This document shows, in pieces, positions 17,416-27,189 of a stretch of 64,000 bases of DNA. The notes under the pieces were generated by a model that worked only from the letters and a program-made list of their open reading frames with translations, had not been told where the DNA came from and made no database searches. Position 1 is the first letter of the stretch. Every line of letters starts with the position of its first letter. Position numbers and translations under genes: made by a program. Source of the stretch: Sphingosinicella sp. BN140058 (lineage in GTDB: Bacteria > Pseudomonadota > Alphaproteobacteria > Sphingomonadales > Sphingomonadaceae); assembly GCF_004135585.1 (NCBI RefSeq), contig NZ_CP035501.1, positions 1,537,001-1,601,000 on the forward strand, given 5' to 3'.

Positions 17416-18206
17416 GCGCGCAGCGGCTGCGGAGCCTGATCGGCCTGGCGTTGCTCGGCTGCGCCTGGCCTGCGGCCGCGGTGACGATCCACATCGCCGG
17501 CGATTCCACTGCAGCCGACTACGCCGCAGACCGCTATCCCCAGTCGGGTTGGGGTCAGTTCCTCGGCTGCGCGCTCGACGGCAGCGTGACCGTTCGAAAC
17601 CATGCGGTCGGAGGGCGCAGCACCCGCACCTTCATCGGCGAGAAAAGGCTCGACCGGATCAAGGCCGAGATTGGAGCCGGCGACACATTGCTGATCCAGT
17701 TCGGCCATAACGACGCCAACACGGTCAAGATCGAGCGCTATGCCGATCCGCTCGGCGCCTATCGCAGCAACCTTGCGCGAATGATCGCAGTGGCGCGCTC
17801 GACCGGCGCCCAGCCGGTGCTGATCACCCCCGTTACCCGCCGCAACTGGAAGAACGGCCGGGTCGTCGCCGATTTCACCCCCTGGTCGGATTCGATGCGG
17901 GCGCTCGCCGCCGAGCTCCGCGTGCCGCTAATCGACCTGGAGCGTGACTCGGCCGCCTGGGTGCAGGCGGCGGGCGAAGCGGGATCGCGTGTCTATTTCC
18001 TCCACCACAAGGCGGAGGAGCGACTGCCGGCTTTCCCCAGCGGCATCGACGACGACACCCATTTCAGCGAATTGGGCGCACGCGGCATCGCCGAGATCGT
18101 CGCCCGCGACTTGAAGGCGCTCGAAATTCCCGTCTCCGCGCACGTGCTCGCGGCGCGGCCGGATCTGAAACGCACGATGCCGCTCGGGCGGGCGGCGTGC
18201 CGTTGA
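17412..18206 (+). CDS. Rhamnogalacturonan acetylesterase, CE12 family SGNH hydrolase
   Basis: The 264-residue product has a signal peptide (IGLALLGCAWPAAA) and the four CE12 blocks: IAGDSTAADYA, NHAVGGRSTRTF, IQFGHNDAN and DDTHFSELGA with the catalytic Asp and His. It lacks the extra N-terminal domain of the paralogue at 1988. The GTG start overlaps the stop of the PL22 gene, so translation is coupled. It should remove acetyl esters from the galacturonate of RG-I in the periplasm, opening the chain to the GH28 encoded next. Confidence 0.92.
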   Translation: MSAQRLRSLIGLALLGCAWPAAAVTIHIAGDSTAADYAADRYPQSGWGQFLGCALDGSVTVRNHAVGGRSTRTFIGEKRLDRIKAEIGAGDTLLIQFGHNDANTVKIERYADPLGAYRSNLARMIAVARSTGAQPVLITPVTRRNWKNGRVVADFTPWSDSMRALAAELRVPLIDLERDSAAWVQAAGEAGSRVYFLHHKAEERLPAFPSGIDDDTHFSELGARGIAEIVARDLKALEIPVSAHVLAARPDLKRTMPLGRAACR

Positions 18207-19636
18207 ACGGGAGGATTCTCGACGTCCGCAGCTACGGTGCCCGGGGCGACGGCCGCACGATCGACAGCGACGCCGTCAATCGCGCGATCGCGGCTGCCGC
18301 GGCGGCGGGCGGCGGAACCGTGCTGTTCCCGGCGGGCCGCTATCTCTGCTTCTCGATCCGGCTGGCGAGCGGGATCACCCTGCTGATCGATCGAGACGCC
18401 GTGATGGAGGCGGCCGATCCGGCGCACCATGACGGCCGCTACGACCTGCCCGAACCGGGCGCGGCCCAGCTCTACCAGGATTTCGGCCACAGCCACTGGC
18501 GCAACAGCCTGATCTGGGGCGAGGACCTCGACGGGATCGCGATCGCCGGCCCCGGCCGGATCGACGGCACTGGCCTGACCCGCGACGGCCCCGGCGCGCG
18601 CTGGCGCCGGCAGACCGGCGAGCGACCGTTGTCGATGGCCGGGATGAGCGAAGCCGAAATCCGCGCACTGGAGCCCGCGGCCGAGCGGATGAACGGCCTT
18701 GGCAACAAGGCGATCGCCCTCAAGAATTGCCGCGGCGTCGCATTGCGCGACTTCACCATCTGGAAGGGCGGCCATTTCGCCATCCTCGCCACCGGCGTCG
18801 ACGGCCTCGCCATCGACAATCTCCGGATCGACACCGATCGCGACGGCATCGATCTCGACTGTGTCCGCAACGCCCATGTTTCGAACTGCCGGGTCAATAC
18901 GCCGAACGACGACGCGATCGTGCTGAAGAGCAGCTTCGCGCTCGGGGCCGCGCGCGCGACCGAAAATGTCGTCGTCGAACATTGCACCGTCACCGGGTTC
19001 GATCTCGGAACCATGCTCGACGGCCGCTTCGGCCGCACCCAGGATCTCGCGCCGGATCGCGACCGCGTCACCGGCCGGATCAAGCTCGGCACCGAATCGA
19101 ACGGCGACTTCCGCAACATCGTCATCCGCGACTGCCGGTTCGAACGCTCCCGGGGGCTCGCGCTCGAAACGGTCGACGGCGGGACGATCGAGGATGTCGA
19201 AATTTCCGGTATCACCATGGCGGAAGTGACCACGGCGCCCCTGTTCCTGCGCCTTGGGGCGCGCCGGCGCGGACCGGAGGGCACCGGTACCGGCGCATTG
19301 CGTCGGATCCGCATCCGCGACGTCGCAGCCACCGGCATCGATCCGCGTTTCGCCGCTACCATCGCGGGCTTGCCCGGCCACGACATCGAGGATGTGACTC
19401 TGCGCGACGTCCGTCTCGTTTATGGCGGCGGCGGCACCGCGCAGGATGCGGCGCGCAGCCCGCCGCTGCTCGCCGACGCCTATCCCGAGCCGAGCATGTT
19501 CGGGGTGACGCCTGCCTTCGGTCTGTGGGTACGGCACGCGCGCGGGGTGCGGCTGAAGGACGTGCGGCTGGAAACGGAGACACCGGATGCGCGGCCGGCG
19601 ATCGTCACCGAGGACGCGGAGGTGGCGGGGGAGTGA
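18197..19636 (+). CDS. GH28 glycoside hydrolase (polygalacturonase/rhamnogalacturonan hydrolase-like)
   Basis: The 479-residue protein opens with VRSYGARGDGRTIDSDAVNRAI, typical of pectate-type right-handed beta-helices. GH28 marks follow: DTDRDGIDLD (NTD block), NTPNDDAIVLKSS (DD block) and RIKLGTESNGD (RIK block). The usual GHG histidine block is not visible at its expected place, where the sequence reads FDLGTMLDGRFG, as in divergent GH28 members. No signal peptide can be seen from the GTG at 18197 or from an in-frame TTG at 18203, so it may work in the cytoplasm. It overlaps the CE12 stop by ten bases. The substrate is probably a galacturonate-containing oligomer. Confidence 0.88.
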   Translation: MPLNGRILDVRSYGARGDGRTIDSDAVNRAIAAAAAAGGGTVLFPAGRYLCFSIRLASGITLLIDRDAVMEAADPAHHDGRYDLPEPGAAQLYQDFGHSHWRNSLIWGEDLDGIAIAGPGRIDGTGLTRDGPGARWRRQTGERPLSMAGMSEAEIRALEPAAERMNGLGNKAIALKNCRGVALRDFTIWKGGHFAILATGVDGLAIDNLRIDTDRDGIDLDCVRNAHVSNCRVNTPNDDAIVLKSSFALGAARATENVVVEHCTVTGFDLGTMLDGRFGRTQDLAPDRDRVTGRIKLGTESNGDFRNIVIRDCRFERSRGLALETVDGGTIEDVEISGITMAEVTTAPLFLRLGARRRGPEGTGTGALRRIRIRDVAATGIDPRFAATIAGLPGHDIEDVTLRDVRLVYGGGGTAQDAARSPPLLADAYPEPSMFGVTPAFGLWVRHARGVRLKDVRLETETPDARPAIVTEDAEVAGE

Positions 19637-19652
19637 GAGGGGCCCAGGGCAA

Positions 19653-19870
19653 GATCCTCCCCGGAACGGGGATGAGCAAGCCCGTGGTGCCCCCGGCACC
19701 ACTGCAGGCTGCGGGGCAGCCTGCACTTGCTCATGACCGCCGCCGACAGGCGGGGGTGGAGGGGGTTCGGAGACCCGCTCAGCCTGGTTTGTCTGGCGCT
19801 ACGTGGGTCTCGGAACCCCCTCCACCGCCTTGGAGGCGGTCCCCCTCCCCGCGTGCGGGGAGGATCTTTC
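19653..19870. repeat. Family B palindromic element with nested three-way-junction insert
   Basis: The ends are inverted (AGATCCTCCCCG at the left, CGGGGAGGATCTTT at the right), and inside them GGTGGAGGGGGTTC faces GAACCCCCTCCACC. Unlike the other two family B copies, it carries an insert at 19672-19734 with a 9-bp outer stem (ATGAGCAAG/CTTGCTCAT) and two perfect arms: TGGTGCC/GGCACCA and TGCAGGCTGC/GCAGCCTGCA. It lies in the 360-base gap between the GH28 and GH35 genes; beyond 19870 nothing else is recognisable before the GH35 ribosome binding site. Confidence 0.85.
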
Positions 19871-19996
19871 GGGTCGCCAAACATCTTGGCGTGCTCCCCT
19901 TGCCCGTGCCATGCGCCTCGGTGCGGTTCCCGGATGGGGATACCCCACCTGCGGAAGCTGCGTCTGATGTTGCTTGAGATTGCCGGAGAAAAACGA

Positions 19997-22900
19997 ATGG
20001 TGCGAAACTGGCTGATGGCTACGGTCTGCGGAGCGGCCCTGCTTCTGGCGTCGCCGGCATTCGCGCAGACGCCCGCGCCCCTTGCTGGGCAACCCGCCGC
20101 CTCCGGCACGCGCCGCGATTTCGGCAAGGTCGCCTTCGATCGCCACTCGATCATTCTCGACGGCAAGCCGACGGTGATCTGGTCGTCCGAATTCCATTAT
20201 TACCGCCTGCCGAGCCCGAGCCTGTGGCGCGACATTCTGCAGAAGATGAAGGCGAGCGGTTTCAACACAGTCGCCCTGTACTTCGCCTGGGGCTACCATT
20301 CGCCCGCACCCGGCGTGTATGATTTCAGCGGCGTTCGCGACGTCGACAAGCTGCTGGACATGGCTGCCGAGGAAGGCCTGTACGTCATCACCCGCGCCGG
20401 CCCCTACGTAAATGCGGAGTTGAGCCGCGGCGGCTTTCCAGGCTGGCTGGTGCGGCAGAATGCCAGGGCGCGCACCGATGCCCCCGAATATATGGCGGCG
20501 GCGGACGAATGGCTGACCCGGATCAACAAGATCATCGCCAAGCACCAATATGGCGACGGCAAGGGAACGGTGATCCTCCACCAGATCGAGAATGAATTGC
20601 TGCTCACCAATGCCGAGCAGCAAAATTACATGCAGCATCTCTACGATCGCGCCCGCGCCGACGGGATCATTGTGCCGATCTTCCACAACGACATCGGCCG
20701 CAACGGCCGTTGGGTACCGGCGTCGAGCCCGGTTCCGGGCACGATCAAGGGTCCGACCGATCTCTATGCCTTCGACGGTTATCCCGGCGGCAGCTGCGAC
20801 GTCGCCGCCAAGCCGACCAAAGGCAGCCCGGCACCGGATTGGGGGCTGTACGGCCCCGGCGGCGCCAAGGGCGGCGCCAGCGCCTCGCCGAACACGCCGG
20901 GCTTCGCTGCCGAGTTTGGCGGCGGCTGGTTCGATTATTGGGGCAGCAACGGCACCTATCCCTGCACCGCGATCCAGCGCGGCAAGGGCTATCAGCGCGT
21001 CTTCTACGGCACCAACCTCGCCAACGGCATCACCGCGCAGAGCTTCTACATGGGCTTCGGCGGCACGTCCTGGGGCTGGCAGCCGGCGCCGGTCGTCTAC
21101 ACCAGCTACGATTACGGCGCCGCGATCGACGAGGCGCGCAACCTCCGCCCAAAGGCGCTGGAGCTCAAGCAGCTCGGCCAGTTCATCGAGAGCTTTCCGA
21201 GCCTCGCCCGCATGGACAAGGGGCCGGAGATCAAGACCAGCTCCGACAAGATCCGCCTCTACCACAATGTGAATGCCGAGACCGGCGCCCACCTGCTGTT
21301 CGCCGCGCATCAGCCGTCCAACGCCCGCAGCGACGATGCCTTCAGCTTCGATCTCGAGACCGCGGACGGACGCTACCACATCCCCCAGGCGGGCACGCTC
21401 CGGCTGAGCGGCTTCGACGCCAAGTTGCTGGTCGCGGCGCACGATCTCGGCAATCATCGCCTGGTCTATTCGACCTCCGAGCTGCAGACCGGGATCAAGG
21501 ATGCCGGCGGCGACCTCGCCCTGCTCTACGGCCGCAAAGGCGAGGACGGCGAGACAATGCTGCGCTTCGCCAGCCAGCCTGCCGTCGAACTGCTGGACGG
21601 CACGGCGGAGCACGTCTTCGATCCGGCCACCGGCGATCTTCGCCTCAACTACCGCCACGAAGACCTGATCCGCGTACGGATCACCGGCGGCGGCCGGCCG
21701 CCGCTCACCTTGCTGATCGGCGAGGAGGACGTCGCCGCATCGTTCTGGCGGCAGGAGACGGCCGGCGGCGCCATCCTTGCGCGCGGCCCGGCGCTGGTCC
21801 GCAGCGCCACTCTGTCCGGCGGCCAGCTGTCGCTGACCGGCGACACCGCGGCGGAGACCCCGCTCGAGCTTTGGGGCCCGCGCATCCGCAGCGTGCGCTG
21901 GAACGGACGGGAAGTGTCGGGCGACCATCAGGCATCCGGAAGCTGGGTGTCGAAAAAGCCTTCGCCCGAGCCGCAGAAGATCGAATTGCCGGCCTTGCTC
22001 GAATGGCGCATCGGCCAGGAAACGCCGGAGCGAAAGCGCGACTTCGACGATACCGCCTGGCAGGCGATCGACGGCCGCGGCACCGCCGCGACGATCAAGC
22101 CGCCGACCGGCCAGCCCGCGATGGACATGTCGGCTTACGGCTTTCACAGCGGCGATGTCTGGTATCGCGGCCGCTTCGACGGCAGCCCGGCGGCGCGCAG
22201 GATCACGCTCCATTATGGCGGCGGCGGCAGCGGGATGCTCCAGCTCTGGCTCGATGGACGCTTCGTCGGCCAGCACGAACTCCCCTCCGGCATGGCGCGG
22301 CCGCTGACCCACGGCGTCGCCGAATTCGATCTTCCGCCCGACGCGCTGGTTGCTGGATCGCATGTGCTGTCGGTGATGGTGCGCAACAACGGCCACAATT
22401 GGGATCTGGAAGCGGACGATGCCCACAAGGAGCCGCGCGGGCTGATCTCGGCATCGCTGTCGGCGCAATCGGGGCCGAGCTTCGCGGTGCCGATCGCCTG
22501 GAAGATCCAGGGCAGCAAGGGCGGCGAGGCGATCGCCGACAAGGTGCGCGGGCCGATGAACAATGGCGGCCTGTTCGGCGAGCGCAGCGGCTGGCACCTG
22601 CCGGGCTTCGACGATTCCAAATGGGACAAGGCACGGCTGCCGGCGACGCAGGTGCTGCCCGGCACGACTTGGTACCGCACCAGCTTCGACCTCGCCGTGC
22701 CGAAGGGTCACGACGCCTCGCTTGGGCTGTCGATCGGCAATCCGGAAGTGCCGCGATCGGCCGTGAACTACCGCGCGCTGCTGTTCGTCAACGGCTGGAA
22801 CATGGGCCAGTTCATCGCCCATATCGGCCCCCAGCGCACCTTCGTGATCCCGAACGGCATCCTTAACCCCAACGGCAAGAACGTGCTGGCGGTGGCGGTG

Positions 22901-23011
22901 ACCAGCGACGGAGGCTCCGGCAACGGCCTGGAGCAGGTGCAATTGGTCAATCTCGGCACCGTCCGCGGCGGCGTGCCGCTGGCGCTGGTGGACTCGCCCG
23001 GGGCGAAGTGA
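19997..23011 (+). CDS. GH35 beta-galactosidase, secreted, multidomain
   Basis: The 1004-residue protein has a signal peptide (ATVCGAALLLASPAFAQ) and an N-terminal GH35 barrel (about 40-390): ILDGKPTVIWSSEFHYYRLP, NTVALYFAWGYHSPAPGVYDFSG, RAGPYVNAELSRGGFPGWL, the general acid in HQIENELLL near 200 and the nucleophile in AAEFGGGWFDYWG near 305. Beta-sandwich domains follow, including two jelly-rolls (DVWYRGRFDG near 715; TWYRTSFDLAVPKG near 890) as in large fungal-type GH35 enzymes. It should release galactose from the (arabino)galactan side chains of RG-I. The ATG at 19997 has GGAG ten bases upstream; longer frames run through the upstream repeat element. Confidence 0.92.
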   Translation: MVRNWLMATVCGAALLLASPAFAQTPAPLAGQPAASGTRRDFGKVAFDRHSIILDGKPTVIWSSEFHYYRLPSPSLWRDILQKMKASGFNTVALYFAWGYHSPAPGVYDFSGVRDVDKLLDMAAEEGLYVITRAGPYVNAELSRGGFPGWLVRQNARARTDAPEYMAAADEWLTRINKIIAKHQYGDGKGTVILHQIENELLLTNAEQQNYMQHLYDRARADGIIVPIFHNDIGRNGRWVPASSPVPGTIKGPTDLYAFDGYPGGSCDVAAKPTKGSPAPDWGLYGPGGAKGGASASPNTPGFAAEFGGGWFDYWGSNGTYPCTAIQRGKGYQRVFYGTNLANGITAQSFYMGFGGTSWGWQPAPVVYTSYDYGAAIDEARNLRPKALELKQLGQFIESFPSLARMDKGPEIKTSSDKIRLYHNVNAETGAHLLFAAHQPSNARSDDAFSFDLETADGRYHIPQAGTLRLSGFDAKLLVAAHDLGNHRLVYSTSELQTGIKDAGGDLALLYGRKGEDGETMLRFASQPAVELLDGTAEHVFDPATGDLRLNYRHEDLIRVRITGGGRPPLTLLIGEEDVAASFWRQETAGGAILARGPALVRSATLSGGQLSLTGDTAAETPLELWGPRIRSVRWNGREVSGDHQASGSWVSKKPSPEPQKIELPALLEWRIGQETPERKRDFDDTAWQAIDGRGTAATIKPPTGQPAMDMSAYGFHSGDVWYRGRFDGSPAARRITLHYGGGGSGMLQLWLDGRFVGQHELPSGMARPLTHGVAEFDLPPDALVAGSHVLSVMVRNNGHNWDLEADDAHKEPRGLISASLSAQSGPSFAVPIAWKIQGSKGGEAIADKVRGPMNNGGLFGERSGWHLPGFDDSKWDKARLPATQVLPGTTWYRTSFDLAVPKGHDASLGLSIGNPEVPRSAVNYRALLFVNGWNMGQFIAHIGPQRTFVIPNGILNPNGKNVLAVAVTSDGGSGNGLEQVQLVNLGTVRGGVPLALVDSPGAK

Positions 23012-23033
23012 GGGCGGCGGGCGTCGAGCCGAA

Positions 23034-23190
23034 AGATCCTCCCCGCCAGCGGGGAGGGGGACCGCCGCCGACAAGCGGTGGTGGAGGGGGTTCTGAGGCC
23101 CGCGAAGGCGTAAGCGGCCAGCGCCGAGTGGGTCTCCGAACCCCCTCCACCACCCTTCGGGCGGTCCCCCTCCCCGCCAGCGGGGAGGAA
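23034..23190. repeat. Family B palindromic element
   Basis: GATCCTCCCCGCCAGCGGGG at the left and CCCCGCCAGCGGGGAGGAATC at the right enclose GGAGGGGGACCGCC and GGCGGTCCCCCTCC, and GGTGGAGGGGGTTC with GAACCCCCTCCACC. It fills the gap between the convergent GH35 and MFS genes and could act as a two-way terminator. Confidence 0.88.
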
Positions 23191-23206
23191 TCTAATTTAG
23201 TCCTGA

Positions 23207-24454
23207 TCAGCCCCGCGCGGCCTGGATCTCCTCCAGCGATTTGCCTTCGTTGCGCGGGGCCCAGATCAGGCCGATCGCGCCGGAGACGACCAGGAAGCCG
23301 GTCAGGATCCAGGCGAGAGTGGTGAAATCGTAGGCGGCGAGGGTCGGCACCGCCAGGCTCCAGATGCCGAGGCCGATGCGGACGATGGCAAAGGTGAGGC
23401 CCTGCGCGGTGGAGCGGATCGCGGTCGGGAACAGCTCGGCCGACCACAATTGGAAGAAGCTCTGGGCGCCGAAGCCGCCGGCGATGCCCATGATCACGAC
23501 ATGGGCGATCACCACCTCGAGCTTGAAGCCGAAGATCGCCAGCAGCGCCATGCCGACGACGTGGAGCAGAGCCGAGATGCCGAACATCAGCCGCTGATTG
23601 ACCCTGTCCGACAGCGTCATGAAGATGCCGAGGATCGAGATCATGCCGATCAGGAAGTAGCTCGCCGGCAGCATCGTCGCGGTCCAGGTCGGCAGATTGT
23701 TCTGCTCGATGAGATACGGCGTGAAGAAGCCGTTATAGCCCGCCCACAGATTCCAGAAGCCGTACATGGCGGCGAGGAACAGCATCGAGCCGAGATAGGG
23801 CGCCCGGAACAGAGCCCGCCACTCGGCGCGGCGCGCGGCCGGCGCCTCGAGGCCTGCCGCCTTGGCCTCCTCCCAGCGCCGCGATTCCTTCATCTTCGAG
23901 CGCAGGAAGGTGAGCGCGATCGCGAGCACGAACAGATGCCCGAACAGGAAGCGGACTCCGTCGATCCCGAACGGCTCCAGGAAATAGGCGGCGGTCAGCA
24001 CTGCGACCGGCCCAAGATACCAGAGCATCTGCGCCACGCCCGAATGGGCGCCCCTCTTGTCGTCCGGCGCCTGCTCGGCGATCAGCGACCAGGAGGCGGG
24101 AATGTCGGCGCCGACGGCGAGGCCGACCAGCACGAAGCCGAGCACGATCATCCACGGCGCGTTGGCGAAGACCAGGAACAGCATGCCGAACGCGTAGAAC
24201 AGCATGTCATATTGATAGATCTTCTTGCGGCCGAAGCGGTCGCACAGGATACCGCCGATCAGCGCGCCGACTCCGGCCGAGATGGCGTTGGCGCTGAACG
24301 CGCCGATCAGGCCGATGAAGGTGTCGGACAGGCCGTAGATGTTCTTCCAGAAGGCCAAAGCGACCGATCCGGCGACGATCGAGCCGGCATCGATATAATT
24401 GGCAAGGCCCGCCAGAATCGTGTTGCGCCAATCCTCGCGCGTGGTCGTGCTCAT
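23207..24454 (-). CDS. MFS transporter, probable L-rhamnose (or rhamnonate-related sugar) importer
   Basis: The 415-residue protein has twelve membrane helices and sugar/metabolite-porter marks: GALIGGILCDRFGRKKIYQYD in the 2-3 loop, ADIPASWSLIAEQAPDDKRG after helix 4, and LFPTAIRSTAQGLTFAIVRIG after helix 10. The ATG at 24454 has GGGAGGGG upstream. It lies 34 bases after the lactonase gene at the end of the minus-strand rhamnose operon, so inner-membrane import of L-rhamnose or a rhamnosyl product is the simplest assignment. The specific substrate is inferred from location only. Confidence 0.85.
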   Translation of the reverse strand: MSTTTREDWRNTILAGLANYIDAGSIVAGSVALAFWKNIYGLSDTFIGLIGAFSANAISAGVGALIGGILCDRFGRKKIYQYDMLFYAFGMLFLVFANAPWMIVLGFVLVGLAVGADIPASWSLIAEQAPDDKRGAHSGVAQMLWYLGPVAVLTAAYFLEPFGIDGVRFLFGHLFVLAIALTFLRSKMKESRRWEEAKAAGLEAPAARRAEWRALFRAPYLGSMLFLAAMYGFWNLWAGYNGFFTPYLIEQNNLPTWTATMLPASYFLIGMISILGIFMTLSDRVNQRLMFGISALLHVVGMALLAIFGFKLEVVIAHVVIMGIAGGFGAQSFFQLWSAELFPTAIRSTAQGLTFAIVRIGLGIWSLAVPTLAAYDFTTLAWILTGFLVVSGAIGLIWAPRNEGKSLEEIQAARG

Positions 24455-24488
24455 CGCCCCTCCCTTTGTGTTTCGTCTTGTCTGCTCG

Positions 24489-25385
24489 TCACACGCCGAG
24501 ACCGAGGCGGTAAATCCGATCGGCGTTGCGCCCGAACATCGCACGCCGCTCGTCGTCGCCGAAGCCGGACGCGATTTCGGTGAAAGTCTCCAGGATCTGC
24601 GCGAAATCGCAGAACAATTTGTCGGTCGGGAAATCGCTGGCGAACAGCACCCGGTCGGGACCGAACCGGTCGATCAGCTCGCGCGCGAACGGAAGCATGG
24701 CTTCCGGCTTCCAGGCGCGCTCGATGAAGCCGAAGCCCGACATCTTCACCGCGACGTTTGGCAGAGCGGTGAGCCGCTCGATCTCCGCGCGCCACTGATC
24801 GAGCCCGTCCACCGGCATGCCGCAATGGTTGAGGATCACCGGCACCTCCGGATTGCGCACGATCGCCTGGGCGACATTGGCGAACTGTCCCGGATAGCAT
24901 TGGAGATCGAAGGACAGGCCGTATTTGCCGAGCCGATCGAAGCCGCGCTGCCAGATCGGATCGGCGGTGACGTCGCGGGCGCAATAGGTTCGGCGGGGAT
25001 CGGCATGCCAGTTGACGATGTGGCGGATGCCGCGAACGTTGCGATGCTCGGCATGAGCGGCGAGCAGGCGTTCGACATCGGGATCGTCGAGCGAGGCGAA
25101 GGCGACGATGCCGCTCGGCAGCCCGCGTTCGTCGGCCATGTTCTGCAGCCATTCGGTCTCGTCGAGAGCGCCGCTGGCTGCAGCGCCGGCATCGACATGG
25201 ACCATGCCTGCGATCGTCCAGCCCTCCGCATCGGCGAGATAATCGTCGAGCAGATAGGTCTTCGCGATCGGCGCGACGCTGCCGTTGGGACCGTCGTCTG
25301 CGAAAGGCGGGGTCAGCCAGGGATAGGAAATGCGCTCCAGATCCCAGAGATGGACATGGGCATCGACGAACGGAATGTCGCGCAT
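24489..25385 (-). CDS. Amidohydrolase-2 family L-rhamnono-gamma-lactonase
   Basis: The 298-residue protein is a metal-dependent TIM barrel of the amidohydrolase-2 type: the HxH pair in FVDAHVHLWDL at residue 10, GIRHIVNWH near 118, ILNHCGMPVDG near 185 and the metal-binding aspartate in VLFASDFPTDK near 250. Relatives hydrolyse L-fucono-, L-rhamnono- and galactaro-lactones. In the non-phosphorylative pathway (LRA2 step) it opens L-rhamnono-1,4-lactone, the product of the dehydrogenase encoded at 29420, to L-rhamnonate, the substrate of the dehydratase at 27190. The sequence alone does not exclude L-fuconolactone. Confidence 0.87.
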   Translation of the reverse strand: MRDIPFVDAHVHLWDLERISYPWLTPPFADDGPNGSVAPIAKTYLLDDYLADAEGWTIAGMVHVDAGAAASGALDETEWLQNMADERGLPSGIVAFASLDDPDVERLLAAHAEHRNVRGIRHIVNWHADPRRTYCARDVTADPIWQRGFDRLGKYGLSFDLQCYPGQFANVAQAIVRNPEVPVILNHCGMPVDGLDQWRAEIERLTALPNVAVKMSGFGFIERAWKPEAMLPFARELIDRFGPDRVLFASDFPTDKLFCDFAQILETFTEIASGFGDDERRAMFGRNADRIYRLGLGV

Positions 25386-25425
25386 CTTTCCTCCTCTCCT
25401 AGCTCACATGCTTCTTCTCTCATCC

Positions 25426-25553
25426 TCCCTGTCGCGAAGCGATGGGGAGGGGGACCGCCGCAGGCGGTGGAGGGGCATTCCGGCGCCGTTGGCCCCTCCA
25501 CCATGCTTCGCATGGTCCCCCTCCCCATGAGCTTCGCTCACGGGGAGGATGGA
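25426..25553. repeat. Family B palindromic element inside the rhamnose operon
   Basis: CATCCTCCC and GGGAGGATG form the ends; GGGGAGGGGGACC/GGTCCCCCTCCCC and GGTGGAGGGG/CCCCTCCACC form inner arms. It separates the dehydrogenase gene (stop at 25558) from the lactonase gene (start at 25385) and may adjust expression within the operon. Confidence 0.87.
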
Positions 25554-25557
25554 AGCC

Positions 25558-26307
<750 letters not shown>

Positions 26308-26310
26308 CGC

Positions 26311-27180
26311 TCAGGCCGCCGCGTCGTCGAGCTTGCGCCAGGCGACGACCTGCTGCCGCTGCTCGCCGAGCTTCGACACGCCGAGGCGCATCTCGTCGCC
26401 GGCCTTGAGGAAGATCTTCTCCGGCTTCTGGCCCTCGCCGACGCCCGGCGGCGTGCCGGTGATCAGCAGGTCCCCCGGGTGCAGGGTAATGAAGCGGCTG
26501 ACATAGGAAATGCATTCCGCGACCGGGAAGATCATCGTCGACGTGTTGCCGGTCTGCATGCGCTTGCCGTTGACGTCGAGGAACATGTCGAGCTGCTGCA
26601 CGTCGCCGACCTCGTCGGGCGTAACCAGCCACGGGCCGGTCGGGCCGAACGTGTCGCAGCCCTTGCCCTTGTCCCATTGCGAGCCGAGTTCCTTCTGGAA
26701 TGCGCGCTCGGACACGTCGTTGACGAGCACGTAGCCGGCAACGTGATCGAGCGCGTCGGCCTGCTCGACGTAGCGGCAGGTCTTGCCGATGATGATGCCG
26801 AGCTCGACCTCCCAGTCGGTCTTCTCCGAGCCGCGCGGAATCATCACCTCGTCATTGGGGCCGGTGAGGCACGAAATCGCCTTGGTGAAGAAGATCGGCT
26901 CGGGCGGCGGCTCGAGGCCGGCCTCACGGGCATGGTCGGCATAATTGAGGCCGATGGCGATGAACTTGCCGATGCCGTTGACCGGCACGCCGTAGCGCTG
27001 TTCGCCCTCAACCAGCGGCAGCGAGGCGGGATCGATCGACTTCAGCCGCGCGATCGCATCGACAGTCACCTCGCGCGGGGTGATGTCGGCAATGTGCTCG
27101 GAAAGATCGCGGATGTTGCCGTCGGCATCGAGCAGGCCGGGTTTCTCCTGCCCTTTCGGGCCGTAGCGCAGCAGCTTCAT
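26311..27180 (-). CDS. FAH-family 2,4-diketo-3-deoxy-L-rhamnonate hydrolase (LRA6-like)
   Basis: The 289-residue protein has the fumarylacetoacetase fold: an N-terminal MKLLRYGPKGQEKPGLLDADG arm, IGLNYADHAREAG near residue 78, FTKAISCLTGPND, the metal-binding acids in TDWEVELGIIIGK and the aspartate in VNDVSERAFQ, and ITGTPPGVG near 245. It matches the hydrolase that splits 2,4-diketo-3-deoxy-L-rhamnonate to pyruvate and L-lactate in the alternative L-rhamnose pathway. L-lactate would feed the dehydrogenase at 3187. The gene sits nine bases after the dehydratase stop in the same operon. Confidence 0.88.
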   Translation of the reverse strand: MKLLRYGPKGQEKPGLLDADGNIRDLSEHIADITPREVTVDAIARLKSIDPASLPLVEGEQRYGVPVNGIGKFIAIGLNYADHAREAGLEPPPEPIFFTKAISCLTGPNDEVMIPRGSEKTDWEVELGIIIGKTCRYVEQADALDHVAGYVLVNDVSERAFQKELGSQWDKGKGCDTFGPTGPWLVTPDEVGDVQQLDMFLDVNGKRMQTGNTSTMIFPVAECISYVSRFITLHPGDLLITGTPPGVGEGQKPEKIFLKAGDEMRLGVSKLGEQRQQVVAWRKLDDAAA

Positions 27181-27189
27181 GGAATGTCC

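Noticed and set aside
19799..23074. Minus-strand open frame of 1091 codons opposite the GH35 gene
   Set aside because: It is a compositional shadow; the sense strand has an intact GH35 with signal peptide and both catalytic glutamates.
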